Positions 31,085 through 41,813 of a stretch of 64,000 nucleotides of DNA are shown piece by piece; position 1 is the first letter of the stretch, and each line of letters starts with the position of its first letter. A model generated the notes under the pieces. It was given only the letters and a program-made list of their open reading frames with translations. It was not told where the DNA came from and did not search any database. The stretch comes from Diphasiastrum complanatum (lineage: Eukaryota > Streptophyta > Lycopodiopsida > Lycopodiales > Lycopodiaceae): positions 66,592,941 to 66,656,940 of the forward strand of contig CM055097.1 of NCBI GenBank assembly GCA_029204225.1, in the 5' to 3' direction. The position numbers and the translations under genes were made by a program.

Positions 31085-32382
31085 CTATGGATCTTCAATT
31101 TTGATGGATGTTCCAATGTCTCTGCATTTTATATGCTCTTCTTGCCTTACTCTTACCTGCACAAAAGAAATTGTTTTAGTTATATATTTTATGAAACTGA
31201 TTCACTTAGAAATAGAAAAAAAAATATGTTTTTATATGACATAACGTACCTTTACACCATTCAATCGAAATTGATAGTACTGAGGTAGATCAAATTGCAA
31301 CATGTCTAGTTTTGATTGAATGTGATTGAGACACCAATCTTCCTCGACCTGAACCATTGCAAGAATGTTGGCATTTCTTTTCACTGTTATCTGAAGTTGC
31401 TCTTGAGGGTTTATACCAAAATCTTGATCAAGTGGCTTCCCAACATTTTTGCATTTAATCCATCTTCTATAATACAACAGCAAAGTAAGCATCTGTTTTT
31501 CGATGTGTGATCCAAATGTCAATATGGATGAGTAACATACTCTACACTCAACTTGCTGATTTTGTTTTGTATCCCAACCATCATCCAACAACTCGGCGAT
31601 TATATCAGCACTCAAGTCCTTGCAAATAAATATTGTTTTCGTTCTCCAAACATTGCGTTTGGAAAAAAAATCAACAAAAATAGTAAAAGGTAGATACCAA
31701 CTTAATCTATTATTCTTTGATCCAGTGCTACATTTTAATGTACTCTGAATATCAATATATAGCCTAGATCGAAAACTTTCTAAAATTGTTGCATCAGGAG
31801 AAATCCATTCCTCACTCAAAAAATCTGGTAGAGGATATGGCTATAATCTACCAACTAAACTATTTTTATCAGGAAAATAGGTGTGATCATAAAAAAAAAC
31901 TCCTGACTCTAAAAGTGATTTCGGAGAACGACCTTTATATTGTAAAATACCGAGATCCGAATGCCATTCAAAGAAATTCGATGGATACAAATCTGCAAAA
32001 CCAACAAAAACATCTCAAGAAAAATATAATTTAAAGAAAATGCTAATCAATAGAAATTGAATATGAAAACTTACAATTGCATTTCCTTCTATCATTTGGA
32101 TTCAGATCATTAATGTTGAGCTCATTATAAAGATAAACATGCTGAACTAAAACTTCCGTGATAGATTGACCGGCATGTGATATATATCCTGCCTTTCCAA
32201 GAGCTTCTATATATGTTATCCGATCTTTTTCTTTTTCGGAATGAGCCTTTTGCAGAGGGATGCATCAAGATCCGATGATATTTTCGATATATTCTTGGTA
32301 TCCATTGATCTTCTGCATTTTTTTCATTGCAAATATTGATTGCATCAATGGTTCCTCTTGGTCTCCGATTATGTGTAGCCAT
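31085..32382 (-). pseudogene. Decayed three-exon gene of unknown function
   Basis: On the minus strand three blocks join at good splice sites in compatible phase. Exon 1 (32382-32075) starts MATHNRRPRGTIDAINICNE and ends AATT|GTAAGT. Exon 2 (31992-31250) follows TTTTGCAG and ends AAAG|GTACGT. Exon 3 (31156-31085) follows TTTTGTGCAG and closes at TAG. Exon 1 contains a frame shift near 32250 (the downstream frame reads KDRITYIEALGKAGYISHAGQS). Exon 2 has one internal TAG at 31841-31843 within an otherwise continuous frame (YLYPSNFFEWHSD...LSEEWISPDATILES...DLSADIIAELLDDGWDT). No domain recognised. Two further possible introns inside exon 2 (near 31700 and 31530) are less certain. Confidence 0.5.
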
Positions 32383-32825
32383 TAGTCAAAAATACAAGTA
32401 CGCAGGCTGAGATCGAAGAGAATGTAGAGATTGCAAGGTAAAGCTAAGAATGACAAGAAAATGATAGATAGAATGAAGAAAATGAGAGGTATACCTATGA
32501 ATGACAAGAAGTTCCTTAACTACAAAGATTAGTTAACCACAGTTTATGACTATTGACATCAAATCAACCTCGAGTGAACAATGACAGGCAACATAAGAGT
32601 ATTCGGGCAGTAATTGTGGTCCAATCACAATTGTTTGTTCTGCCCGGCGGGATATTTGAAAATCACAAAAATTTGGCGGAGAAAGTTAAATACAATTTTC
32701 GTCCATCAACCACTGTTGCAGTTCGTCATAGATGGACACCATTTATTGGGACACATAAGCATTGAAAGCGTGCGAAGTCAAAAACAGCATCTTGACAAAG
32801 GGCCCATTTTGAGTTCTAATATCCC
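32383..32825. other. Unassigned spacer
   Basis: No domain or LTR terminus seen. Short overlapping plus-strand frames (32553-32829) have no support. Confidence 0.35.
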
Positions 32826-32886
32826 CTAATGCATAGTACTGTCTTTCCAGAACTTCATAGCTAACAGGGTCTTTGTTGGCCATTGT

Positions 32887-33630
32887 TCAGCTCTCGTCGA
32901 ATTTGACATCCCTCACTATTTTCACAGTGTTCGTGTCTGGCATGTAGATTCTGTAGTATGACGAATTATTGTCATAAACTACCAGAAATCCTTGCTTGGC
33001 TTTCTCATCAAGCTTCTTGCGAAGCTTATTAGGAATATGTGCATATGCTGCACAGCCAAATATTCTGACGTGAGACAGGTTGGGCTTTCTACCCCACCAT
33101 AGCTCATGTGGTGTCGTGTGAGGAACACCAGATTTACCTGTCCTATTCTGGATGTATGCGGTTGTAGCTACTGCTTCAGCCCACAATGCCCTTTGAGCCT
33201 TTGAGTATGCCATCATGCATCTAGCTACTTCCATCAGGGTCCTGTTCTTTCGTTCAACAATACCATTGTGCTGCGGTGTGTAGGTTGCAGTTCTTCTGTG
33301 AATGATGCCACTATCATTGCAGAAGTCAGTGAAGCGATTCAAGATATATTCGCCACCTCGATCTGTTCTGATCTGTTTCACCTTGCTGCCTGTGCATCTC
33401 TCAGCCCAATTCACATATTCTGTGAATTTATCAAGTGCTTCAGATTTATTCTGAATAAAATACACTCTGGCAAACTTGCTATAATCATCAATGAAGGTTA
33501 TATAATATTTTGGACCTCCTACTGAGATCACGTTGAATGGAGCGCAGATGTCAGAGTGCACCAACTCCAGAATCTTTGTCGTTCTGTAGGAGTCTTTGAC
33601 GAATGGTGTGCATGACATCTTGCCTTTCAA
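32887..33630 (-). CDS. Copia E integrase core and C-terminal domain (open)
   Basis: A 247-codon open frame: VHSDICAPF (Asp 1), YYITFIDDYSKFARVYFI, RTDRGGEY (Asp 2), YTPQHNGIVERKNRTLMEVA (Glu), LWAEAVATTAYIQNR, VRIFGCAAYAHIPNKLRKKLD, VKIVRDVKFDES. The spacing and residues of the DDE triad are intact, making this the best-preserved integrase in the window. It is part of a larger dead polyprotein. Confidence 0.88.
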   Translation of the reverse strand: MKGKMSCTPFVKDSYRTTKILELVHSDICAPFNVISVGGPKYYITFIDDYSKFARVYFIQNKSEALDKFTEYVNWAERCTGSKVKQIRTDRGGEYILNRFTDFCNDSGIIHRRTATYTPQHNGIVERKNRTLMEVARCMMAYSKAQRALWAEAVATTAYIQNRTGKSGVPHTTPHELWWGRKPNLSHVRIFGCAAYAHIPNKLRKKLDEKAKQGFLVVYDNNSSYYRIYMPDTNTVKIVRDVKFDES

Positions 33631-33675
33631 ACGTGCATCACAGGTGGTCGAATTGGTTGCATTCGAGATGCTGGC

Positions 33676-34233
33676 CTATGTTATTGTTCCATGATGACTT
33701 GTCTGGTAGAGTGCCATTGAGCTCATGTGGCAGAGTCTTCTCTGCCACAGAGTGTCTGGCGAGTCGTCATGGGTCTGATGCATTTGATCTTCAGGTAGGT
33801 ACACCTTTAGATGATATAGGTTGCCCTCCCTTATGCCTTGAGTAATGAGAGTGTTGGTGCTGGCATCAATCACGTTGCATGCTTCGTTAGAAAACGTCAC
33901 ACGCATCCCTGCATCTGCTATTCTTGCTACAGAGAGCAAGTCTTGCTGCAGAGTTGGCACGAACCAAACATCTTCGAGTCATCTGTCATTGCCGTTGGTG
34001 TTGAGCTAGAGTGAACCAATACCGTTCACTTCATGTTTGGATCCATCTCCAGGAACTATGAATCTTGAGAGATCTGCACTTCTGAAATCAGACATGATTC
34101 GTCTCGATGTCACGAAGTGCGAGGTGGCTCCTGAATCCAGGATCACCTTGTGCATGTCAGACGTTGATGCTGCACACACATCTTCACAGATGTAGGTTGT
34201 TGAACAATTTTTGTTCGTTCTTTCTTCGCCCAT
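33676..34233 (-). pseudogene. Copia E protease and GAG-pre-integrase
   Basis: VILDSGATSHFVTSRRIMSD carries the protease triad (about 34130). The frame closes at 34006 and resumes at 33960 with LQQDLLSVARIADAGMRVTF, NLYHLKVYLPEDQ and LWQRRLCHMSS, the pre-integrase zinc-type region. Confidence 0.85.
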
Positions 34234-34580
34234 CTTCGAGCTCTCGGGCTCCTCGACATAGGAAGAACTATTATCGTTCTCCTGTCTGTTCTGTGCTAAT
34301 CTGTTTCTTGGGTTCTAGCAGCAATCCATGGCTGTATGACCTTTCTTATGGCAATGGATACACTCAATCTTGGGATTGAGCCAGCAGGTATCTACTGTAT
34401 GCTCATCTCTTCTGCATCTCGTGCAGGTCTTCTTGTTGGCATCTTGTCGTTTCGACCTCCCTTTGGTCTTCCAGTTGCTTTTGCTGGTCCCTCTATTTGC
34501 TGGTCACGGTCCTACCTCTGATTCGACTCCCTCTTAGGCTTGAACTGTTTCTTTGATTTTTCTCTATTGCCGTAGAGTGC

Positions 34581-35024
34581 CTAGTCAGAACCATCTTTGT
34601 GATCAAGATGCTCTCTAGCCTCGACTTCCTCTCGAATCTCGACAATCGCCTTTTTGAGGTTCATGGTAGGATCTTTCGCGAGTAGGGTTCGTGTCGTCTG
34701 GAAAGATCTGGGTAAGGCTCTCAACAGATATGTGAGCTGCTTCTCAGCTGATACTGCATTCTCTGCTCCTAAGTTGTGTAGTGATAGAAACAGATCCTTC
34801 ATCTTTCTCATGAAAGAGGTGAGGTCTTTTCCATCCCACTGCAGATTCGTCAGCTGATCTTCCAACATCATAATCTGAATTCTTGATTTCGTTTGAAATC
34901 TCGTGGCAAGTGTAAGGCTATCTTCGATGGAAGATGATAGCAAGGCTACTGCCTTATCATTTTTCTCCCTCCATTCACGTAGCTCCTTGCCTGTTGTTGT
35001 AGGCATTTCTTCTGTGCCATCCAC
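34581..35024 (-). pseudogene. Copia E gag, N-terminal/central part
   Basis: Continuous 147 residues: KELREWREKNDKAVALLSSS, RFQTKSRIQIMMLEDQLTNL, WDGKDLTSFMRKMKDLFLSLH, AEKQLTYLLRALPRSFQTTR, MNLKKAIVEIREEVEAREHL. The stop at 34581 breaks it from the two zinc knuckles downstream, of which the second (CIHCHKKGHTAMDC) is intact. Confidence 0.85.
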
Positions 35025-35080
35025 CCAGGGAAAGAGTCCTTCACCCTTGAGTATCCAAGATCAGACACAATCAGAAAAAT

Positions 35081-35954
35081 AATCTATATTGATTTTCTCT
35101 AATTTCTTCAAGGCACTGCATGCGAATCCATGCAATGCATTGGTGTGAGAGAAGCACGGTCACGAGTAGCAGTCTCACTTCACTAGCGGACAATTGGATC
35201 TTTTGATCCTAGACAGAATTATCTTCTCGCACGCAGGCGGTTTTGTGTCTCCAGATGTTCGAGTTCACAAACATCTTCGTCAGGTAAAGGGCTGAAAGCT
35301 AGCAAGGCTTTGTAATCAGAAACACTCTGTTTCTTCAAATTTTATTGATGTTCGCATTCTAAGCATATGCATTACTTGTTTGAGTTTGTATTACCAATAT
35401 CTTTTGTTTGTAATATGATATATATCATAAGATTTTGGCATGCACGTATGGTTTGTATGGTTGCCTATCACATGAATTCACAACTCTTAAAATTATAAAA
35501 CTTAATCGTTCATATCAACATCATTTCCTATAAGATAACTAGTAGGCCAATTCATGAACATAGAAACTTTGTACATTTCATATGTTATCTTCATTTGTTT
35601 AAATCTTCTATGAATCTTGAGAATGAATTTTCATGGAAGGGATGAGTTTAAGAAATTGAATAAAAGATTTATAGGCTTCACTTGTCGCATTCTGAGATCT
35701 ATACATGGATAAATTGCATGTGCTCACAAACATATTAAATGCTTGACTTTACTTACTCATATATTATTTCTTTTATCTTAATTTTAAAATTTGGGTGTCA
35801 TTGTATGAGCCTGGCCTTCGATTCTAGTTGTTGATGACCTAGCTTGTATTAGAACTTCATCTGCCTTCTACCTCTCTCCTTCTCCTCGAGCTTACCCGCT
35901 TCTGCAATATCGCTCCAAAAAGACTAGGTGGACTGGGTCTTCTCGACCCCCCCG

Positions 35955-35956
<2 letters not shown>
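35081..35956. other. No gene recognised
   Basis: 35081-35330 may be the leader of copia E, but no PBS is visible. 35340-35860 is AT-rich without structure. Confidence 0.4.

Positions 35957-36040
<84 letters not shown>
35957..36040. repeat. (CT)n microsatellite
   Basis: About 42 uninterrupted CT units. It is adjacent to the copy of the LINE 3' UTR. Confidence 0.98.
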
Positions 36041-36043
<3 letters not shown>

Positions 36044-36225
36044 GATGCTTTTTTTTGTCTTCTTTTCCTGTACTTTGTAAAAATTCACTCCGCATTTGGC
36101 AAGGCCCATGTCACTAGAACATAATTTTTTTTATTATTGCCAAGTGTCATTTGTTGTTGACTCTCAAATAAAAGTTTTGGGTAAAGGTTTTAGTGTAGGG
36201 CTAGGTAAGATAAGTCTCTACTATA
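36041..36225 (+). repeat. LINE 3' UTR fragment
   Basis: It is the reverse-orientation counterpart of 14034-14341: TGTCTTCTTTTC.TGTACTTTG, then GCCAAGTGTCATT, GACTCTCAAAT and GTGTAGGGCTAGGTAAG. The ORF is absent. Confidence 0.75.
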
Positions 36226-36603
36226 ATAAAATACAATGCAATAAGGAGCACACTAAATTGTCCTAGGCCCTTTATATCGAAGTGTACAATGTTAGGCCAA
36301 ACCTAAAGCAGAGCATAAGGCTCACTACATAAATTTTACTTGTACCCAACTAGTGTCATTATCACTGACAAACTACAACTATTTCAACTTTTGTGATTGC
36401 AACTCTTGCATTATTTCAAGAGGCGTAAAAGGCACAAATGATTAGTTGCTTAACACCCCCCAAACTCAAAATTGTATAGCGCCAAAGGGGGTTATTGAGA
36501 TGATGTCGTTTTTGTATAAGGTGAAACCCAGAAAAGCCCTTTGTGCCTGTACTTTACCTTTTGTAAATGTTAGTGATCTTTTTTTTTATTGCAATAAGAT
36601 AGT
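36226..36603. other. Unassigned
   Basis: No feature seen. Confidence 0.3.
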
Positions 36604-36838
36604 GAATCTACGTTGTATTACAAATTGCTATGGGAATTAATTGTGGGCGAGCAATTCTTCATCAAGGTCCTCCTTTATGCATGTGGTCCCACACTAACAA
36701 TACTTGTAACACACACACACACACACACACACACAATAAGATTAGAGAATCTACGTTGTATTACAAATTGTTATGGGAGATAATTGTGCGCGAGCAATTC
36801 TTCATCAAGGTCCTCTATGCATGTGGTCCCACACTAAC

Positions 36839-36926
<88 letters not shown>
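36604..36926. repeat. Tandem duplication (~100 bp units) with (CA)n and (CT)n tracts
   Basis: Units at 36604-36705 and 36747-36845 share GAATCTACGTTGTATTACAA, GAGCAATTCTTCATCAAGG, and CATGTGGTCCCACACTAACA. Unit 1 is followed by (AC)n at 36708-36735, unit 2 by (CT)n at 36844-36877 and (CA)n at 36877-36926. Confidence 0.9.
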
Positions 36927-36927
<1 letters not shown>

Positions 36928-36931
36928 TAAT

Positions 36932-37031
36932 ACAAGACAAAAAAAAAATGAGGGTTCTCATTAGGCCTTGACATTGCACACCTTATATTCTCCTAGAATA
37001 TGATCTCTCGAGCTGCCGAGATATGCTCCTC

Positions 37032-37100
<69 letters not shown>

Positions 37101-37573
37101 ACACACCCACACCCACTGTGTCACTCTTTTTCCTCCCAAAAATCCTAATTCCATATAACTTCTCGCTTTTCAATCTGAAGGTTGCATCTATTCATGCATT
37201 CTACAAGAAGCTCAATAAGCCACTGTATACACTAAGTTTCAATTAACATAGTATGTGTTGTGAGATATATCGAAACACATGTGGGTATCCATGAAATTTG
37301 GTTAATTGGAACTAGTCATGATCAAAACTCTAAAATAGACATGGCCCAATCAAAACCCATAAAAAGCACTCTCGAACCATTCTCCCTCTATACAATAGAT
37401 ATTAGATACTATAGAGACACACTTACATACACACAATTGCAATTGTTTTTAGCGTCAATACAAGACAAAAATAAAGTGTCTCCATTAAGCCTTCACACCT
37501 TACATTCTCTTTGGAATATACATCTGTTAAGCTGCCCATATCTGCTACTCAAATGTCTCTCTCTCTCTCTCTC
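36932..37573. repeat. Second duplication upstream of the LysM gene, each unit ending in (CT)n
   Basis: 36932-37096 and 37452-37573 share TACAAGACAAAAA, CACACCTTAYATTCTC, GAATAT, GAGCTGCC/AAGCTGCC, ATMTGCTMCTCAAA, and each runs into a CT tract (37037-37096; 37555-37573). They lie 0.5-1.1 kb upstream of the LysM start codon. Confidence 0.75.
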
Positions 37574-38025
37574 ATTTTTTCTGATTCAGGTTTCTCAATC
37601 TCCAGATAAGTTTCCTCAACTACACAACACTAAAGCCTTAATCTCATGTGGAGGAGCTTGAACCTCCCAGTTGGGGGACCTGATTTGTGAACAGTCTGTA
37701 TCTATTTGTTAGGAGGCAACTATTAATTATTGGAAAGCGGGTGCAGCTGAAAACATTGCCTTTGTGTAGTGCGAGATAAGCAAGCTTGTCGATGGTGTCT
37801 GGACAAATAGATGCTTGCTGAAAAGAAATTGTAGCAATTATAAGGGTTGGGCCTGTCAATCGACTGTGAACACAGTGCCTCATAAGCATACTGTACTTCA
37901 ATTGTTAAGGGAGCAGCAAGGATGTGAGTGTATTCTGGAAACAATGCATCCTAGGCTCAAATGGTGAAGAAACAGCTCAACAGCAGGAGGACACAGAATC
38001 AAGTGCCCCAACCACCAATGCTAAC
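37574..38025 (+). other. Upstream region of the LysM gene
   Basis: No coding domain; 5' UTR and core promoter should lie here, but no convincing TATA box was picked. The frame upstream of 38026 stays open without an in-frame ATG. Confidence 0.35.
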
Positions 38026-40236
38026 ATGCTTACATGTAGTCTGCAGCTGCTGCTATATCAGAGAAGAATGTTGCGACTAAGCATTGTTGCATGGCTACTT
38101 CTACTCCAGATCGCCAACACAGAATCTACACAAACTGCGGCAAGTACGTTTCTAGATATGAGCATCAGTTTATTTTAGATGACTGTTAGAATACATTTGT
38201 CAGTGTTTGATCAGCATGTCTTCGTGGGTACTGAGTAATTGGCTTCGAACAACACGGTCATTCTTACAATTCCGATCAATCAAATCTTCATCCCACTCAA
38301 TCCATAAAACTGTTGATTCAATTCCTAGAGCAGTAGTTGTAGGCATAGCAAACTGAGTTTGATAATTAGGAAGTAATCTCGTCAATCTAATTTTTGTGCA
38401 CACAGTGAATAACAACTCCTTTGCTATGGCAGCCTCATCAATCTATGGAGTAAGCTCAGACCCAATTTGCAGCAGAGAAGATAGCAGTAAGTCCAAGCTG
38501 TACTATTCGCAACGTGATAATCCCCAAAGGACTTTGCAGCTTGAAACAGCTCAATTATGGCGACGATACACACGAAGCAGTGCTGCCCATGGAAAAGGCC
38601 ATCCGCCTCCTTTGGTATCTCCAGCTCCTGTGCCATCGAGTCCTTTACCATCTCCACATCCTAATCCAGCACCTCCTCCACTGCTACCCCCACCCCCCAC
38701 CATCACACCCGCCACAGCACCCCCACCTGTTTCCAGTCCACCCACCATCACACCCCCCACAGCACCCCCCACTGTTCCTCCACCCACCATCGCGCCCTCC
38801 CCAGCAACCCCGCCTGTTCTTCCACCTGCGGCCAATCCACCTGAACATATTCCGCCCTCTCCATCGGCCAGTCCAGCTAGCTCATCATCGCCTGCTCCAA
38901 GTAGCCCCCCGGTCATGCTTCCTCCTACGCCTTCTTTGCCTCCCACTCTGGAAGCACCCTCTCCTTCGATTGCAGATTTCAGTTGCGGTGAGTGTGGGAG
39001 TACTTTGCTAGCCGGTATTGGTGACAGCATGGAATCCATAGCCTTACAGTGTAACGTTTCTTTAGAGCTCTTGCTAAATGAGAATCCAGGCATTCCTGGA
39101 AATCTCACAGGTGAGGATGTGCAGCTTCCTTGTACAAATGAAGATCCAGCTCATTGTGGGATTTGCGGATCTGCTTACACAATTCAATCGGGGGACATCC
39201 TGTCTGATATATCTGTGCATTGTGGGATGGATTTGAAAGCGGTAGAGCTGGCCAACATAGGAGTAGACTATGACAATATCTACCCTGGCCAGCTGCTTAA
39301 AATTCCATGCAATAGCAATACATCGAAGCAGCTAGTAGGCTGTGGGGCATGTGGAATTCAGCACACGGTATCTCAGAATGAGACCGTTCAGGGGATTGCA
39401 GAACTATGCCAAACCAGAGTGGAAATCTTAAAGCGAGCTAATCCAGCTCTTCGGATCAATCATGAACATCTTCTGCCTAATCAAATCCTCAAAGTGCCAT
39501 GTGCCGGAGATCTACCTGAAATGTGTGGGCTCTGTGGATCTTCTTACATTGTTGAACCGGACGACGACCTCGGTTGCGTTGCAGCAAAATGTAGAGTGGG
39601 ATACATCGCCATCCAAAATTTGAACCCTGGAGTCGATGTTCTGAATATTGTTCCTGGGATGTTATTGAAAATGCCCTGCCAAAATCAAACAGCCCTGAAG
39701 AGATGCAGCATATGCAGTCCAGTCTACACCGTCAAGACAACATCTACACTAGACATCATTGCAGGGCAGTGCAATGTCACAACATCAATGCTCTCATATG
39801 CAAATGCCATACCACTGTCAGGCCCCTCGATCGAAGCTGGGCGCAAGCTCGTGGTGCCGTGCGTGTCACCTCCCAAACAGCAAATAGCTTGCTCAATCTG
39901 TGGCTCATCATTTTCCTTTCAAAACACTGTCGATCTGGACACCATAGCCAAAACTTGCAACACCAGTGTGAAAGCCATCAAAACTGCGAATGGAAATCTC
40001 AGCCTGGACACAATAACATCTGGAGACACACTCAATCTACCATGCAACAGTCCTCATATTGGGTGCGGTCCCTGTGGAATAGGCTATGTTACAGTGGCAG
40101 GAGATGATCTTCCAACTGTGGCAGTGAAGTGCACAACCATGAGCAGTAGCATAAGTGCTGCCAATCCCACCATCAACTTTCAACAGCCTTTGGCTCCTGG
40201 CAGTGTTCTCACCATGCCCTGTGATCTTTCAAGTAT

Positions 40237-40288
<52 letters not shown>

Positions 40289-40388
40289 GGAAGTTGGAAT
40301 CAAGCTTGGATGACATTCTGATTGATTGTACAATATAGATCCAGCTATATCAGCCTTTGTTGTTCTTGTATTCATAGAAATCAACTAG
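38026..40388 (+). CDS. Secreted multi-LysM protein, probably GPI-anchored (three exons: 38026-38143, 38406-40232, 40339-40388)
   Basis: Predicted 664 aa. Exon 1 encodes a signal peptide (MLRLSIVAWLLLLQIANTES; start at 38026 or at the in-frame Met at 38068) and ends CAA|GTACGT. Exon 2 begins after GTGCACACAG. A Pro-rich stalk spans about residues 104-226. Seven LysM-like modules follow, starting with CxxC at about residues 233, 290, 352, 413, 473, 535 and 593, each ending in a PC after LLKIP/LKVP-type residues. Exon 2 ends TCAA|GTATGG; the (CT)n just beyond is intronic. Exon 3, after CAATATAG, gives NPAISAFVVLVFIEIN and a stop, a hydrophobic tail like a GPI signal. LysM proteins bind chitin or related N-acetylglucosamine glycans at the plasma membrane; CEBiP/LYM proteins usually have two or three modules. 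Confidence 0.82.
40239..40286. repeat. (TC)n microsatellite in the last intron of the LysM gene
   Basis: The tract begins 6 bp after the proposed splice donor. Reading through it yields an artefactual Ser-Leu tail ending at 40321, so variation in its length would not alter the protein if the intron is correct. Confidence 0.9.
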
Positions 40389-40659
40389 ATCTCCTATTTA
40401 GAATGAGGTAAGATTTTATACTTTCCTAGACTTTGATAATGCATCTTTCTTTTAGTAGTACCCTTTGAAGACTCTAAATATTGTGTATTACAGCAAACTC
40501 CCAAGAGCTACATAGTGCTTCCATCTTTCTGAAATCTATATTAGCTTGACTGAATTCCAAATTGGCTATAAAGAGATGCTACAACCTGAATTAGGAGAAT
40601 TAGTTTACATCTCGCCTTGGATTAGGAAGGACATCTAATGTGAGAGGCAATTACACATT
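40389..40659. other. 3' flank of the LysM gene
   Basis: Presumed 3' UTR and downstream DNA; no distinct feature. Confidence 0.4.
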
Positions 40660-40664
40660 ACTAC
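40660..40664. repeat. Target-site duplication (left) of copia G
   Basis: ACTAC here and at 47062-47066 directly flanks the outermost LTR ends of element G. Confidence 0.7.
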
Positions 40665-40936
40665 ACTTAGAACTTGCTTTGCATAGGAACACAGATCATG
40701 CTACACAGTAACACAGACAAAACAATCTACACAGCAAGCTCACATAGCAACTGTATTTCTCAAAATAAAATTACAATGTACATATAGTTGTTCGCTCAAG
40801 CAACCCATGCATGACCCAGGTTGTCGTTGGCGGGACGCGTGTCCCGTCGACTTGCCTCGTGGCGAGGCCAACTGATCCTTATCCACTGATAGGACCAACA
40901 GTACAGTAACACAGTGATTCTACTTTAATTCTAACT
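40665..40936 (-). repeat. 3' LTR of copia G
   Basis: 272 bp; on the minus strand AGTTAGAATTAAAG...AGTTCTAAGT, preceded by the polypurine tract CTTTAAGGGAGAG. It is almost identical to 46788-47061 and, in opposite orientation, to 45774-46047. Termini are not TG...CA. Confidence 0.85.
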
Positions 40937-40949
40937 CTCTCCCTTAAAG

Positions 40950-41813
40950 TAGAGTCTACTTTTTATACAGTCATATACATAGCTTTAAAGTCAACAAACT
41001 TTAAGTACAAAAAGCTTTGATCTAAACTTATCAAACTTTTCTCCAGTAAGTGGCAAAATATCAGCTAGTTGTTCTTCTGTGCTACAATGAACAACATGAA
41101 TTTCACGACTCAGCAGCCTCTCACATATAAAGTGATACTAAATCTCAATGTGTTTAGTTCTCGCATGGAACACTGGATTCTTTGCTAGCTGAATGTCACT
41201 CTGACTGTCGCTATGTAAAGTCGTGGGATTTTTCTGCTTCATGCCAATTTCTTCCAAGATTTGTCTCAACCATATAGCTTCATGTGTTGCACTACACATT
41301 GCCTTATACTATGCTTCTGTGGTGGAAAGAGCAACTGTACTTTGCTTCTTACTAGACCAGGAAAAGCAACTACCGCAAAACTGGAATACATACCCTATGG
41401 CGGATCTACGATCATCATAGTCACTCCCCAATCCGCATCCACATAGCCACACAACTCAGGTAAACCATCATGCTTCCTATAAATCAAGCCATACTCTGAA
41501 GTGCCTTTCACATAATGCAAAATGCATTTAGCTGTCTTCTTGGTATGGCAATGGTAGGACTTCTATTTTGAAGATAGACTGTCGTGCTACATGCTTTTGA
41601 CCAAAAATCTTTTGGTAGTTTCATCTCAGCTAGCATAGATCTGGCACTTTCCACAATCGTACGATTCTTGTGCTCAGCTACACCATTGAGAGCAGGAGTA
41701 TGAGCTTGCGTAAATTGTCTTTTAATCTCACATTGATCACAAAGATCATTGAAATAGCGATGGATGCGATGGATGCTGTAGCGTCTAGAAGGCCGGAGCG
41801 ACTGTAGTAGCAC
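40950..41813 (-). pseudogene. Copia G integrase fragment fused to RT-connection/RNase H
   Basis: From 41813: integrase segment RQFTQAHTPALNGVAEHKNRTIVESA and LQNRSPTIAIP. At about 41545 it changes to the RT connection/RNase H ([58 protein letters not shown]), ending near 40975 with EEQLADI and LFVLKVC. The integrase C-terminus and all of RT are deleted. The RNase H part is closely similar to that of copia F. Confidence 0.83.

Larger units (their letters stand above)
32826..35080 (-). mobile_element. Copia element E (gag to integrase), both ends missing
   Basis: Leftwards: gag from about 35060 (KGEGLFPWVDGTEEM, then 35024-34581), double zinc knuckle (34420-34300), protease (34233-34006), GAG-pre-integrase (33960-33676), integrase with an intact catalytic triad (33630-32887), and the start of the linker to 32826. 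It is the closest relative of copia C and clearly better preserved. No LTR, PBS, RT or RNase H is present. Confidence 0.9.

Noticed and set aside
32553-32829. Overlapping plus-strand frames of about 70 codons
   Set aside because: No domain, no splice or promoter support, and both frames are short.
35857-36109. Two Arg-Glu repeat frames
   Set aside because: Translations of the (CT)n tract on the minus strand.
36630-36971. Thr-His and Ser-Leu repeat frames
   Set aside because: Translations of (CA)n and (CT)n tracts.
38551-39108. 185-codon Gly-rich minus-strand frame
   Set aside because: Antisense shadow of the proline-rich stalk and first LysM module of the LysM gene.
40233-40321. Ser-Leu C-terminus of the LysM frame
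   Set aside because: Reads into a GT-AG intron containing (TC)n; a third exon at 40339 gives a more sensible hydrophobic terminus.
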